NCBI GenBank assembly: GCA_035295165.1
Contig: DATGJN010000016.1
Span: 1 to 49,581, forward strand
Direction: 5' to 3'
Source: a bacterium
Lineage (GTDB): Bacteria > Sysuimicrobiota > Sysuimicrobiia > Sysuimicrobiales > Segetimicrobiaceae
DNA length: 49,581 nt
Shown here one piece after another: positions 31,551-42,174 of the stretch (the first letter of the stretch is position 1; each line of letters starts with the position of its first letter). A model generated the notes under the pieces. That model was not told the DNA's origin. It saw only the letters and a program-made list of their open reading frames with translations, and did not search any database. A program made the position numbers and the translations under genes.

Positions 31551-32387
31551 ATGAGCGCGGAACTGCTAATCAAGGACCTGTGGGCGCAGGTCGAGGACAA
31601 GGTGATCCTCAAGGGCGCCAACCTCGACGTTCGGTCAGGCGAGATCCACGCGCTGATGGGACCGAACGGCTCGGGCAAGAGCACGCTCGCAAACGTGCTC
31701 ATGGGCAACCCGTTCTACCAGGTGATCAAGGGTGAGGTGTTGTACAAGCAGGAGGACCTCGTTGCGATGGCGCCGGACGAGCGGGCGCGCAAGGGGCTGT
31801 TCATCGCGTTCCAGTACCCCGTCACAATCCCCGGGGTCACGATGGCCAGCTTTCTGCGGACTGCCGTGAGCGCGCGTCGAGGCTTCGACAAGGACCAGCT
31901 GATGGGGCTCGCCGAGTTTCAGAAGCTCGTGCGGGCCAAGGTCGACGAGTTGCAGGTGGATCCGTCCGTGTTAGGCCGCTATGTCAACGAAGGGTTCAGC
32001 GGCGGTGAAAAGAAGCGCGCCGAAATCTTGCAGATGGCGCTGCTCGAGCCGGAGATCGCCATCATGGACGAGACCGACTCGGGGCTCGACGTCGATGCGG
32101 TCAAGATTGTGGCGGCCGGGGTCAACCGGATGTACGAGCGTTCGGGGAAGAAGATGGGCGTGCTGGTGATCACCCACTACCCGCGCATCCTCAAGTACAT
32201 CAACCCGACGCGGGTGCACGTGATGTTCGACGGGCGGATCGTGACGTCCGGCGACGCGGAGCTCGCGGATGAGCTCGACCAGATCGGGTACGATGGCATC
32301 CGCGCGCAGTACGAGCGCGTCGCCGCGGAAGTGGTCGGCGAGGGAGAAGTGCGCAGTGCCGGCAAGGTGTTCTGGGTGCGGCACTAG
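31551..32387 (+). CDS. sufC: Fe-S assembly ATPase SufC
   Basis: A 278-residue ABC-type ATPase of the SufBCD scaffold. Walker A is GPNGSGKST, the signature is GFSGGEKKRAEILQ, Walker B is IAIMDETDSGLDVD and the switch His is in VITHYPRIL. The start is ATG at 31551 just after GGAGGG; the ATG at 31547 is in another frame. It is the first gene of sufC-sufB-sufD-Rieske-sufS-sufU. About 25 residues at the C-terminus exceed the common length of 250. ATP use by SufC drives cluster formation on SufB-SufD. Confidence 0.96.
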   Translation: MSAELLIKDLWAQVEDKVILKGANLDVRSGEIHALMGPNGSGKSTLANVLMGNPFYQVIKGEVLYKQEDLVAMAPDERARKGLFIAFQYPVTIPGVTMASFLRTAVSARRGFDKDQLMGLAEFQKLVRAKVDELQVDPSVLGRYVNEGFSGGEKKRAEILQMALLEPEIAIMDETDSGLDVDAVKIVAAGVNRMYERSGKKMGVLVITHYPRILKYINPTRVHVMFDGRIVTSGDAELADELDQIGYDGIRAQYERVAAEVVGEGEVRSAGKVFWVRH

Positions 32388-32423
32388 ACCGTTGGAGCAT
32401 CATTAGGAGGAGGGGCGACGACC

Positions 32424-33833
32424 GTGGCTGTTGTCAATCCGCTCGGCATCGATCTCGACCAGTATAAATACGGCTTTCACGATCCCGAGGATGCCTACGC
32501 GTTCAAGTCCGAGCGGGGGCTCGACCGCAAGATCGTCGAGCAGATCGTCCACATGAAGAACGAGCCGGACTGGATGCGCGCGTACCGCCTGCACTCGCTC
32601 GGGGTCTTCGAGAAGAAGCCGATGCCCACGTGGGGCGGCAACGTCGGCGAGATCGACTTCAACAATATCTACTACTACGTGAAGCCGATGGAGAACCAGG
32701 GCCGCACCTGGGACGAGGTCCCCGAAAACATCAAGAAGACGTTCGACCGGCTCGGCATCCCGGAGGCGGAGAAGAAGTACCTCGCCGGCGTGGGCGCGCA
32801 GTACGAGAGCGAGGTCGTCTACCACAGCCTGCGCGAGGAGTGGACCAAGCAAGGGGTGGTCTTCCTCGACATGGACTCCGGGCTGCGCGAGTACCCGGAC
32901 ATGGTCAAGGAGTACTTCGGGACCGTCGTGCCCCCCGAGGACAACAAGTTTGCGGCCCTCAACAGCGCGGTCTGGAGCGGCGGGTCGTTTGTGTACGTGC
33001 CTGAGGGCGTGCACGTGACGATCCCGCTGCAGGCGTACTTCCGGATTAATGCGCAGAACATGGGCCAGTTCGAGCGGACGCTGATCATCGCCGAGCGGGG
33101 CTCGTACGTCCACTACGTGGAAGGGTGCACCGCGCCGACGTACTCGAGCGATTCGCTGCACAGCGCGGTCGTCGAGATCATCGTCAAGGAGGGTGCGCGC
33201 GTCCGGTATACGACGATTCAGAACTGGTCGAAGAACGTGTACAATCTCGTGACCAAACGCGCGGTCGCGTACCGCGACGCGACGATGGAATGGGTGGACG
33301 GCAACCTCGGCAGCAAGCTCACGATGAAATACCCGAGCGTGTACATGCTCGAGCCGGGCGCCAAGGCCGAGATCCTGTCGGTCGCGTTCGCCGGGGAGGG
33401 GCAGCATCAGGACCCGGGTGGCAAGGTGATCCACGCCGCGCCGCACACGCAGTCGTCCGTCGTGAGCAAGTCGATCAGCAAGTCCGGCGGCCGCGCAGGA
33501 TACCGCGGTCTCGTCAAGGTGTATCCGGGGGCGCACGGCAGCAAGTGCGCGGTGCGCTGCGACGCGCTGATCTTGGACGACCAGTCGCGTTCCGACACCT
33601 ACCCGACGATGGAGATCGACGAGGACGACGTGCAGGTCACGCACGAGGCGACCGTGTCCAAGGTCTCGGACGAGCAGCTGTTCTACCTGATGAGCCGCGG
33701 CGTGAACCAGGACGAGGCGATGAACATGATCGTCCGCGGGTTCATCGAGCCGATCTCCCGCGAGTTGCCGATGGAGTACAGTGTTGAGCTCAACCGGCTG
33801 ATCGCGCTCGAAATGGAGGGTTCGGTCGGCTAG
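32424..33833 (+). CDS. sufB: Fe-S cluster assembly protein SufB
   Basis: A 469-residue scaffold subunit, of standard length. It has [13 protein letters not shown], the SufB-specific [38 protein letters not shown] and the C-terminal [20 protein letters not shown] of the right-handed beta-helix fold. The conserved Cys in VEGCTAP and a later Cys pair in [10 protein letters not shown] may receive sulfur. The start is GTG at 32424 behind AGGAGGAGG. It follows sufC by 36 bp. Confidence 0.96.
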   Translation: MAVVNPLGIDLDQYKYGFHDPEDAYAFKSERGLDRKIVEQIVHMKNEPDWMRAYRLHSLGVFEKKPMPTWGGNVGEIDFNNIYYYVKPMENQGRTWDEVPENIKKTFDRLGIPEAEKKYLAGVGAQYESEVVYHSLREEWTKQGVVFLDMDSGLREYPDMVKEYFGTVVPPEDNKFAALNSAVWSGGSFVYVPEGVHVTIPLQAYFRINAQNMGQFERTLIIAERGSYVHYVEGCTAPTYSSDSLHSAVVEIIVKEGARVRYTTIQNWSKNVYNLVTKRAVAYRDATMEWVDGNLGSKLTMKYPSVYMLEPGAKAEILSVAFAGEGQHQDPGGKVIHAAPHTQSSVVSKSISKSGGRAGYRGLVKVYPGAHGSKCAVRCDALILDDQSRSDTYPTMEIDEDDVQVTHEATVSKVSDEQLFYLMSRGVNQDEAMNMIVRGFIEPISRELPMEYSVELNRLIALEMEGSVG

Positions 33834-33866
33834 CACGCGGGCGTCGCGTTCGGCAACGGGTTGTGA

Positions 33867-33898
33867 GGGGAGGGCAGGGCGTCCCGCCTGCCCTCCCC
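33867..33898. repeat. 12-bp hairpin between sufB and sufD
   Basis: Perfect arms at 33867-33878 and 33887-33898 with an 8-base loop, in the 144-bp space between the two genes. No T-run follows. It may protect the upstream sufCB message or reduce read-through, giving more SufB/C than SufD. Confidence 0.55.
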
Positions 33899-33977
33899 GA
33901 CCGTCGGTCCCAGGGGGAGTCGGGCCACGCGCCCGGCCTGAGGGTCCAGCCGATCGGCGCCTCACATGGAGGAGACC

Positions 33978-35309
33978 GTGAGTGAGACGCGTCCGGTAAC
34001 GACCAGCACCATCAGCCGGGAAACCGTCGAGCGGCAGAGCGCCGCGGCCGGCGAACCGGCGTGGCTCCTGGAGCGCCGCGTGGCGGCGTGGGAGGCGTTC
34101 GTTCGTCTGCCCCCGCCGTCGCCGATCGACGAGGAGTGGCGGCGGACCGACCTGAGCGCTCTCGACTTCAACGCGCTCCGGCCGCTCGCCGCGGAGTCGG
34201 GGCGCAAGGCGACGCCGCCCGCGCCTCTCATGCGCCTGGTCGGCGATCCGGCCGAAGCGGCGGGGCTCCGCCTCGTGCTTGACGGGACGCAGATCCAATC
34301 CCGGCTCGCGACCGAACTGGCGAAGGACGGGGTGGTGTTCTCCTCGCTGAACGACGCGGTGCAGACCCACGCCGATCTGGTCCGCTCGCATCTCGGCACC
34401 GTCGTGCGGGACGACGAGAACCGATATCGGGCGCTCCACGGCGCGTTGTGGTCGGGCGGGACGTTCCTCTACGTGCCCGACGGGGTGGAGGTGGACCTCC
34501 CGCTCGTCGCGGGCACCTGGCTCGACCGCGACGGCCTGCTCTACTCGCCGCACACGCTCATCGTCGCGGGCGAGCGGAGCCGGGTGACGCTCGTCGAGCT
34601 CTCGGCCTCGGCCGAGGCGCCGGCCCGGACGCTCATCAATCACGAGGTCGAGCTGATTCCGAAGCCCGGGGCGCAGATCCGCTATGTGAACCTGGAGGAC
34701 TGGGGGCGGAACGTTTGGGAGCTCGGCATCGTGCGCACGGTCGTCGAGCGCGACGCGACCGTCCACAGTCTGATGGTGGCGTTCGGCGCGGGCCTCATCA
34801 AGACGAACGTGGAGTCCAGTCTGGTGGGACCGGGCGCGACCTCGGAGATGCTGGGAGTGCTGTTTGGCGACGGCACCCAGCACTTTGACTACCATACGTT
34901 GCAGGAGCACGCCGCACCCAGCACCACGAGCGATCTGCTCTATAAAGGCGCGCTCAAGGACAAGGCGCGCTCGGTGTTTGCCGGGTTGATCCGCGCGAAC
35001 CACGGGGCGCAGAAGACGAACGCGTTCCAGCTCAACCGCAACCTGGTGCTCTCGGAAGGCGCGCGGGCGGACAGCATGCCGAAGCTCGAGATCTTGGCGA
35101 ACGACCTTCGGTGCACGCACGGCGCGAGCACGAGCCGGCTCAACGAGGACCAGATCTTCTACCTGATGAGCCGCGCCCTGCCCCGTTCCACGGCCATCCG
35201 GATGATGGTCGACGGATTCTTCGCGGAGATCTTCGATCGGATCCCGCTCGACTTGGTCCGCCAGCGACTCAACCGTGCGATCGAGCGCAAGATGGCGGAC
35301 ACGATATGA
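33978..35309 (+). CDS. sufD: Fe-S cluster assembly protein SufD
   Basis: A 443-residue partner of SufB and SufC. The N-terminal helical part contains WEAFVRLPPPSPIDEEWRRT, and the beta-helix core has RYVNLEDWGRNVWE, HTLQEHAAPSTTSDLLYKGA and the conserved C-terminal FYLMSRALPRSTAIRMMVDG. I place the start at GTG 33978 because GGAGGAG lies just before it. An in-frame ATG at 33966 has no ribosome binding site and overlaps that site. The stop shares ATGA with the Rieske gene. Confidence 0.93.
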   Translation: MSETRPVTTSTISRETVERQSAAAGEPAWLLERRVAAWEAFVRLPPPSPIDEEWRRTDLSALDFNALRPLAAESGRKATPPAPLMRLVGDPAEAAGLRLVLDGTQIQSRLATELAKDGVVFSSLNDAVQTHADLVRSHLGTVVRDDENRYRALHGALWSGGTFLYVPDGVEVDLPLVAGTWLDRDGLLYSPHTLIVAGERSRVTLVELSASAEAPARTLINHEVELIPKPGAQIRYVNLEDWGRNVWELGIVRTVVERDATVHSLMVAFGAGLIKTNVESSLVGPGATSEMLGVLFGDGTQHFDYHTLQEHAAPSTTSDLLYKGALKDKARSVFAGLIRANHGAQKTNAFQLNRNLVLSEGARADSMPKLEILANDLRCTHGASTSRLNEDQIFYLMSRALPRSTAIRMMVDGFFAEIFDRIPLDLVRQRLNRAIERKMADTI

Positions 35310-35650
35310 GCGAGTTCGTCCGAGTCGGCCGAGTGGCGGATCTGCCGCCGGGCTCCGTGACCCAGGTGGAGGTGGACGGGCACCTGGTCGCGCTCGCCAA
35401 CGTCGACGGACAGTTCTACGCGATCGACGACACCTGTACGCACGAGGAGGCGTCGCTCAGCGAGGGCGGGCTCGTTGCGGAGATCGTCGTGTGCCCCAAA
35501 CACGGGTCCCGCTTCAATGTGAAGACCGGCCGGGTCCTCTCGCTGCCGGCGGTGCGGTCGGTCGCGGTCTATCCGGTTCGGGTCGAGGGCGGCGACGTGC
35601 TGATCTCGCCCGATGCGCAGCCGCCGAGTGGGATGCCGCACCGGCGGTAG
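35306..35650 (+). CDS. Rieske-type ferredoxin of the suf operon
   Basis: A 114-residue soluble Rieske 2Fe-2S protein. Ligands are Cys44 and His46 (CTH) and Cys63 and His66 (CPKHG), the two-Cys two-His pattern; lack of further cysteines and its size put it with NirD/dioxygenase-type ferredoxins. It overlaps sufD by four bases and precedes sufS. Such a gene is common in suf operons of Gram-positive-related lineages and may carry electrons for cluster assembly; that role is inferred. Confidence 0.92.
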   Translation: MSEFVRVGRVADLPPGSVTQVEVDGHLVALANVDGQFYAIDDTCTHEEASLSEGGLVAEIVVCPKHGSRFNVKTGRVLSLPAVRSVAVYPVRVEGGDVLISPDAQPPSGMPHRR

Positions 35651-35724
35651 CCGGCGCGGGGGACGCCCGGCTCGAGGAGGCACCCACCGGCAACCTCCGG
35701 GGGCGGGCGCGAGGAGGGAACGTC

Positions 35725-36951
35725 ATGGCGATTCCAGCGACGATCCGCGAGGACTTTCCCATCCTGAAGCAGCGGGTTCATGGGAAGCCGCTCGTCTATC
35801 TCGACAGCGCGAACACGTCGCAGAAGCCGCGACAAGTGATCGACGCCCTTGTGCGGTACTATGAGGAGTACAACGCGAATATCCACCGCGGGGTATACGC
35901 CATCGCCGAGCGCGCGACGGCGGAATACGAGGCGGCGCGCGCCAAGATGGCCCGGTTTCTCGGTGCGGCCGAGCCGGCCGAGGTCGTCTTTACGCGCAAC
36001 ATCACCGAAGCGCTGAACCTCGTGGCGCATTCTTGGGGCCGCCGTCACGTGGGCCCCGGCGACGAGATCCTCACGACGGAGATGGAGCACCACAGCGATC
36101 TTGTGCCGTGGCAGTTCCTCGCGCAGGAACGCGGCGCGCGCCTCAGGCACATCCCGTTCGATGGTGAAGGCCGCCTCGTGCTGGACGATCTCGATCGCCT
36201 GATCAATGCGCGGACGAAGATCGTGGCGCTGGTTCACGTCAGCAACGCCTTCGGGACGGTCAACCCGGTCACGGAAATCGCCCGGCGCGCCCACGCGCAC
36301 GGGGCCGTTGTCGTCGTGGATGGGGCACAAAGCGCGCCGCACCGCCCAGTGGACGTGCGCGCGCTCGGGGCGGACTTCTTCGGGTTCACGGGCCACAAGA
36401 TGCTTGCGCCGATGGGCGTTGGCGGGCTCTGGGGACGGCGCGCCCTGCTCGAGGAGATGGAGCCGTTTCTGGGCGGCGGCGAGATGATCAGCGACGTGTG
36501 GCTCGATCACGCGACGTGGAACGACGTGCCGTGGAAGTTCGAGGCCGGCACCCAGAACGTCGGGGACACGATCGCGTTGGGCGTGGCGGTCGAGTACCTG
36601 GAGCGCCTCGGCATGGACGCGGTCGCGGCGCACGAGCGCGAGATCACCACCTACGCGCTCGAGCGGCTTCGGGAGGTGCCGGGTCTTCGGATCCTCGGGC
36701 CCACGACCGGAGACCGCGGCGGCGTCATTTCGTTCATGATGGACGGCGTGCACCCGCACGACGTCGCGCAGGTGCTGGACGAGGACGGCGTGTGCGTGCG
36801 GGCCGGGCACCACTGCACGAAGCCGCTGCACCGGCGCCTCGGGATCGGCTCGTCGGTGCGGGCGAGCTTCTATGTGTATACGATCCGGGAGGAGATCGAC
36901 GTGCTCGTGCGCTCGCTGCTCAAGGTGAGGAGCCTGTTCCGTGTCGCTTGA
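35725..36951 (+). CDS. sufS: Cysteine desulfurase SufS
   Basis: A 408-residue PLP enzyme that takes sulfur from cysteine. VYLDSANTSQKP, EMEHHSDLVPWQ, VDGAQSAPH, the PLP Lys225 in FTGHKMLAP and the active Cys364 in RAGHHCTKPLHRRLG are all present. The short loop around the Cys marks it as group II (SufS). The start is ATG at 35725 behind GAGGAGGG. Its 3' end overlaps sufU by 11 bases, matching the known functional pair. Confidence 0.96.
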   Translation: MAIPATIREDFPILKQRVHGKPLVYLDSANTSQKPRQVIDALVRYYEEYNANIHRGVYAIAERATAEYEAARAKMARFLGAAEPAEVVFTRNITEALNLVAHSWGRRHVGPGDEILTTEMEHHSDLVPWQFLAQERGARLRHIPFDGEGRLVLDDLDRLINARTKIVALVHVSNAFGTVNPVTEIARRAHAHGAVVVVDGAQSAPHRPVDVRALGADFFGFTGHKMLAPMGVGGLWGRRALLEEMEPFLGGGEMISDVWLDHATWNDVPWKFEAGTQNVGDTIALGVAVEYLERLGMDAVAAHEREITTYALERLREVPGLRILGPTTGDRGGVISFMMDGVHPHDVAQVLDEDGVCVRAGHHCTKPLHRRLGIGSSVRASFYVYTIREEIDVLVRSLLKVRSLFRVA

Positions 36952-37372
36952 CGAGCTGTACCGCGACGTGATCCTGGACCACTACAGCCATCCCCGGAAC
37001 AAGGGGCTGGCGGAGCCCGCGGATGCGGTCCGCGACGGCGCCAACCCGCTCTGCGGGGACGAGATCCGCGTGTCGCTCAGGGTCCGCGACGGGGTCGTCG
37101 AGGACGTCCAGTTCGACGGCAAGGGGTGCTCGATCAGCCAGGCGTCCGCGTCGATGATGACCGAGCTGGTCAAAGGGAAGCGGGTCGAGGACGCGCGGCA
37201 GGCGATCGCCGCGGTCAAGGCGATGATGCGTGGCGAACAGACGCCGCCGGACGGACTCGGGGACCTGGAGGCGCTGCAGGGCGTGCGCAAATTCCCGGTC
37301 CGCGTGAAATGCGCCACCCTCTCCTGGATCACACTCGAGCTCGCGCTCGAGGACCTCGCGGCCTCGCCCTAG
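36941..37372 (+). CDS. sufU: Sulfur transfer protein SufU
   Basis: A 143-residue IscU-fold protein of the SufU type. The zinc/sulfur ligands are Cys38 and Asp40 (NPLCGD), Cys63 (GKGCSISQASAS) and Cys124 (RVKCATLSW). The about 20-residue insertion between the second and third Cys that distinguishes SufU from IscU is present (MRGEQTPPDGLGDLEALQGV). It accepts persulfide from SufS. The start is GTG at 36941 inside the end of sufS. It is the last gene of the operon. Confidence 0.95.
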   Translation: MSLDELYRDVILDHYSHPRNKGLAEPADAVRDGANPLCGDEIRVSLRVRDGVVEDVQFDGKGCSISQASASMMTELVKGKRVEDARQAIAAVKAMMRGEQTPPDGLGDLEALQGVRKFPVRVKCATLSWITLELALEDLAASP

Positions 37373-37474
37373 GAGCGTGCCCGACCCGGGCCGGCGATGC
37401 GGTCTGGGGTCCCGACGCCTCGGCCCCGTCTCGGTGGAGGTGTGGCCTCGGCCGGTGCGCCCGGCCCGACCCGA

Positions 37475-37503
37475 TTGCGGCGTTGGCGTCCTGATGCTAG
37501 GGT
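37475..37503 (+). promoter_or_regulatory. Possible promoter of nuoB cluster
   Basis: TTGCGG, 17 bases, TAGGGT with a TG one base before the -10. The match is modest, but it lies in the 162-bp gap between sufU and nuoB, 32 bp before the nuoB start. Confidence 0.35.
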
Positions 37504-37534
37504 GAACGGTGAAGTAGGACCGAGGGGAGGGGCC

Positions 37535-38134
37535 ATGGCAGGAGTGCCGTCCGGACCCAATGCGACGCCGGCCGAACCGAGGCGCAGCCAGATCGCCCCG
37601 CTCGCGCAGGCCGTCGAGATCCTGGACAGCCTGCCCGGCGGCGGCCTCGTGCTGACGACCCTGGAGCACGCGCTGAACTGGGGGCGGGCCGCGTCGCTGT
37701 GGCCGCTGACGTTCGGGCTCGCCTGCTGCGCGATCGAGATGATGGCCGCGTTTGCGAGCCGGTTCGACCTTGATCGGATGGGGGTGATTCCCCGGGCGTC
37801 GCCGCGGCAGGCGGACTTGATGATCGTCGCCGGCCGGTGCTCGATCAAGTTGGCGCCGATCGTGCGGCGGCTGTGGGAGCAGATGCCGGAGCCGCGGTAC
37901 GTCATTTCGATGGGATCGTGCGCAACCTGCGGCGGGCCGTTCTTCTACGACAACTATTCGATCCTGAAGGGCGTGGATCAGGTGGTGCCCGTGGACGTCT
38001 ACGTGCCGGGCTGTCCACCACGGCCCGAAGCGCTGATCGAGGGCATCCTGAAGCTGCAGGAGCGGATCAAGACGGAACCGTTCCTGCGCCGGCAAGCGCT
38101 CGCTGCGATCGAAGCCCAGGCCGGGACGCGATAG
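37535..38134 (+). CDS. nuoB: NADH-quinone oxidoreductase subunit B
   Basis: A 199-residue complex I subunit carrying cluster N2, which hands electrons to quinone. Ligands are Cys64-Cys65 ([10 protein letters not shown]), Cys129 (GSCATCGG) and Cys160 (VPGCPPRPE). The N-terminal 20 residues are Pro/Ala-rich and variable. The start is ATG at 37535 with GAGGGGAGGGG before it; the frame stays open to 37397 but that part is unlike the family. It opens the order nuoB-nuoD-nuoI-nuoC. Confidence 0.94.
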   Translation: MAGVPSGPNATPAEPRRSQIAPLAQAVEILDSLPGGGLVLTTLEHALNWGRAASLWPLTFGLACCAIEMMAAFASRFDLDRMGVIPRASPRQADLMIVAGRCSIKLAPIVRRLWEQMPEPRYVISMGSCATCGGPFFYDNYSILKGVDQVVPVDVYVPGCPPRPEALIEGILKLQERIKTEPFLRRQALAAIEAQAGTR

Positions 38135-38184
38135 GTCGGCCCCGGCTCCGTCCGGGCGGCAATCCACACGGAGGGGACGAGACG

Positions 38185-39288
<1,104 letters not shown>

Positions 39289-39306
39289 AAGGTAGGGGGG
39301 CACAGA

Positions 39307-39780
39307 ATGAGCGTTGCCGAACGCGTCATTCGGGGGGCGGCCGCGTTGGGAACCGGCCTCGGCATGACCTTCCGCACCATGTTCCGCCCCAAGGTCACGG
39401 TGAGATATCCGGTCGAGAAGCTGCCGACCTCGCACCGCTTTCACGGGCTGCTGTCGCTGCCGATCGACCCCGAGACGGGCAAGGATCGGTGCATCATCTG
39501 CTTCCAGTGCGAGCGCATCTGCCCGGACCGGTGCATCCACATCGAGGCGGAGGGGAAGGGGAAGGAGCGTCAGCTCAGCCGTTTCGATATCGAGATCGAT
39601 AAGTGCTGTTACTGCGGCCTGTGCGTCGAGGTGTGCCCGACGGAGGCGATCGTGTTCGTGCCGCAATACGAGACGTCGACGTACAACCGCGCCCGCCTTC
39701 TCTACTCGCACGAGGACCTCAACCGCGCGGCGCCCAAGGAGCCGATCGCCACGGGCATCGTCTCGAGGCGGCACGAATGA
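39307..39780 (+). CDS. nuoI: NADH-quinone oxidoreductase subunit I
   Basis: A 157-residue ferredoxin-like subunit with two 4Fe-4S motifs: Cys62, 65, 68 and 72 (CIICFQCERICP) and Cys100, 103, 106 and 110 (CCYCGLCVEVCP). It passes electrons to NuoB. Family blocks YPVEKLPTSHRFHGL and EGKGKERQL fit. The start is ATG at 39307, 18 bp after nuoD, and its stop shares ATGA with nuoC. Normally nuoI follows nuoH, which is absent here. Confidence 0.94.
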   Translation: MSVAERVIRGAAALGTGLGMTFRTMFRPKVTVRYPVEKLPTSHRFHGLLSLPIDPETGKDRCIICFQCERICPDRCIHIEAEGKGKERQLSRFDIEIDKCCYCGLCVEVCPTEAIVFVPQYETSTYNRARLLYSHEDLNRAAPKEPIATGIVSRRHE

Positions 39781-40439
39781 CCCCCGAACGGGTTGCCGAA
39801 CTGCGTCAGCGCTTTCCGCACCTCCGCGATCTCGTCGCCGAACAGCACGCGGAGGAGGCGAAGGGCGACGAGGCTTGGGCGGTCAAGGAACGCGAGTGGC
39901 AGGCCGCGGTCGAGCAGGCCAAGGCGGAGGGGAAACCGGCCCCGCGGCCGCTCCGGCGGGAAGAATCGCCCGTGTACCGGTACCGGGCGCCGACGTTTCA
40001 AGTGGGCCGCGAGGAGATCGTCGAGGTATGCCGGTGGCTCCGCGACAATCCCGAGTTCGACATGGCCGTGCTCGAGTTCGTGTCCGCGGTGGACTGGCCG
40101 GATCGGTTCGATGTGGTGTACCAACTCGTGTCCCTCGCCCGATCCCACGGCGTCATACTCAAGGTCGCGGTGGCGAAGGACGATGCGCACGTCCCCTCCG
40201 TCGTCGAGGTCTGGCGCGGCGCGGACTGGCACGAGCGCGAGGCCTACGACCTGTTCGGCATTGTGTTTGACGGGCATCCGGATCTGCGGCGCATCATGAT
40301 GAGCGAGGACTGGAAAGGGCATCCGCTGCGCAAGGACTACGTCTACGAGGACCCCCAGTGGCTGGTCGACGTTGCGGTCAAGCGGCAGCGCGAGATCGCG
40401 GCCACGGGGGACGGCGACGGGCGGGGCTCGCGAAGCTGA
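39777..40439 (+). CDS. nuoC: NADH-quinone oxidoreductase subunit C
   Basis: A 220-residue 30-kDa-type subunit. The core has FVSAVDWPDRFDVVYQLVSL and the signature WHEREAYDLFGIVFDGHPDLRRI followed by DWKGHPLRKDY. The first about 65 residues are highly charged and Ala-rich (a predicted helix), longer than the usual leader. The start is ATG at 39777 overlapping the nuoI stop. Its displaced position after nuoI, and the absence of nuoA, E-H and J-N, make this a partial complex I locus. Confidence 0.93.
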   Translation: MTPERVAELRQRFPHLRDLVAEQHAEEAKGDEAWAVKEREWQAAVEQAKAEGKPAPRPLRREESPVYRYRAPTFQVGREEIVEVCRWLRDNPEFDMAVLEFVSAVDWPDRFDVVYQLVSLARSHGVILKVAVAKDDAHVPSVVEVWRGADWHEREAYDLFGIVFDGHPDLRRIMMSEDWKGHPLRKDYVYEDPQWLVDVAVKRQREIAATGDGDGRGSRS

Positions 40440-40590
40440 CGCCGCGGGGCCCAAGGGGTTCCGGGTTCCGGCGTCCGCCGTCCTTTATCGAATCTTTACA
40501 CGGTTCGCGCTAAGATGGAGGCCACGGGCGTTGTAGAATGAGGGCAGCGCGGGCCGGTGAACCTGAGAGCCCGCCCCCGGGGTGGGAGCG

Positions 40591-42174
40591 ATGACACGGA
40601 AACGGGTGATGTGGGCGCGCGGCTTCTGGGCCGGGGCCGCCGGAGGCGTTGCGGTCGCGGCAGTGCTGTTCGCGTACCGTTTTGCCACGGGGATGCCGAC
40701 GCTGCAGGAGGCGCTCGCCGAGCGCATGATTCGCATGCTGCCCTATCAGGTCTTCGCCCTGATCCTCGAGAAGCTGCAGCACCAGGCCAAACCGCTCGGG
40801 TTGGCCATGGCGGTCCTGACGAGCATCATCGGGCTCGGCGTCGGCGGGATGGTGTACGCCGGGCTGGCCCGCGGGAGCCGGTGGCCGCGCACCGCGCTCA
40901 TCGTTGCCACCGCCGCGGTCGTCTGGGTGATCCTGACGTTTGCGTTTCTCCCCGGAATCGAAGGCGGGCTGCTGGGGGTGCCGCTGACGACCGTCGTCAC
41001 CGCACCCGAACTCCCGATGGCGATCGCGAGCCTGGTCTACGGGCTCGTGCTGGTGCTGCTGTACGGGCGTCCTGGAGAGGCACGCGCGATGGCCCGAGAG
41101 AGCCGGCCGGGAAGCGGCGGCGTCGCGGCGTCCGCGCAGACGGGGACCGCTCGAGGCGGGGACACCGTCGGGCGTCGGGATCTGCTACGTCGGTCGGCGC
41201 TGCTCGTGCTGGCGGCCGCCGCCGGCACGACGGCGGCGTCGTGGATCACGGCCGCCGGCGGCGCGGTGGCGCGCGCGGCCGAGCAGACGTTCCGGTTGAT
41301 CAAGGGGATGCCGGACGAACTGACGCCGATCGGAGAGTTCTATCAGGTGTCCAAGAACTTCTTCGACCCCACGGTCGACGTGAAGAAGTGGACGCTCGAG
41401 GTCACCGGGATGGTAAACAAGCCGCTCAAGTTCTCGTTCGACGAGTTTCAGAAGGCGGCGGCGCCGGTGGAGCGGTACCACACGTTTGAGTGCATCAGCA
41501 ACGAGGTGGGCGGCGACTTGATCGGCAACGCGAAGTGGACGGGGTTGCGGATGAAGGATGTGCTGGATCTCGCCGGGCTGAAGCCCGGGGTCACGAACAT
41601 CATCATGCGCAGCGCCGACAGCTACGCGGAGTCGATGTCGATCGACGTCGCCATGGATCCGATGACGCTGCTGGCCTACAAGATGGACGGCGAGCCGATC
41701 CCGCAGAAGCACGGCGCGCCCGTGCGCGTGCTCATCATGAACCGGTACGGGATGAAGCAGCCAAAGTGGCTCACCAGCATCGAGGCGGCAAACCACGATT
41801 TCACGGGGTACTGGGAACAGCAAGGCTGGAGCAAGCAGGCGCTCGTGAAGACGAACAGTGCGTTCAAGGTCGAGACGAAGGACGGCACGATGCTCGCGCT
41901 CGGCGGCTGGGCGTTCGCCGGCGATCGCGGGATCTCCAAGGTGGAAGTCAGTCCCGACGACGGCAAGACGTGGATCCAAGCGGCCGTGAAACCGGCGCTC
42001 GGGCCGAACGCCTGGCAGTTCTGGTCGCTCCAATGGACGCCCCCGCAGAAGGGCGAGTACAGCCTGAAGGTCCGCGCGACCGACGGGAAGGGGGCGCTGC
42101 AACCGGAGAGCCCGGCGCCTACGCTGCCCGACGGAGCGCAAGGGTACCATACGGTCCGCGTAAAGTTCGACTGA
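40591..42174 (+). CDS. Membrane-anchored sulfite-oxidase-family molybdoenzyme
   Basis: A 527-residue protein with an unusual layout. Residues 1-160 contain four predicted membrane helices (about 11-30, 68-92, 101-120, 139-158). A linker then leads to a Tat-like motif, VGRRDLLRRS at 193-202, and a hydrophobic stretch. Residues about 255-420 are the oxidoreductase molybdopterin domain, with the Mo-ligand Cys301 in HTFECISNEVGGDLIGNAKWTG; the end (AFAGDRGISKVEVSPDDGKTW) is the dimerisation-like beta domain. Substrate could be sulfite or another small compound. The start is ATG at 40591 behind GGGAG. It follows nuoC by 151 bp, so electrons may go to quinone, but no cytochrome subunit is seen. Confidence 0.85.
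   Translation: MTRKRVMWARGFWAGAAGGVAVAAVLFAYRFATGMPTLQEALAERMIRMLPYQVFALILEKLQHQAKPLGLAMAVLTSIIGLGVGGMVYAGLARGSRWPRTALIVATAAVVWVILTFAFLPGIEGGLLGVPLTTVVTAPELPMAIASLVYGLVLVLLYGRPGEARAMARESRPGSGGVAASAQTGTARGGDTVGRRDLLRRSALLVLAAAAGTTAASWITAAGGAVARAAEQTFRLIKGMPDELTPIGEFYQVSKNFFDPTVDVKKWTLEVTGMVNKPLKFSFDEFQKAAAPVERYHTFECISNEVGGDLIGNAKWTGLRMKDVLDLAGLKPGVTNIIMRSADSYAESMSIDVAMDPMTLLAYKMDGEPIPQKHGAPVRVLIMNRYGMKQPKWLTSIEAANHDFTGYWEQQGWSKQALVKTNSAFKVETKDGTMLALGGWAFAGDRGISKVEVSPDDGKTWIQAAVKPALGPNAWQFWSLQWTPPQKGEYSLKVRATDGKGALQPESPAPTLPDGAQGYHTVRVKFD

Noticed and set aside
33966-33977. ATG at 33966 as the sufD start
   Set aside because: It has no ribosome binding site and its own codons form the GGAGGAG that serves the GTG at 33978.
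40495-40539. TTTACA, TAAGAT and TAGAAT as promoter parts before the molybdoenzyme
   Set aside because: No pair has a 16-18 base spacing, so I could not define a promoter.
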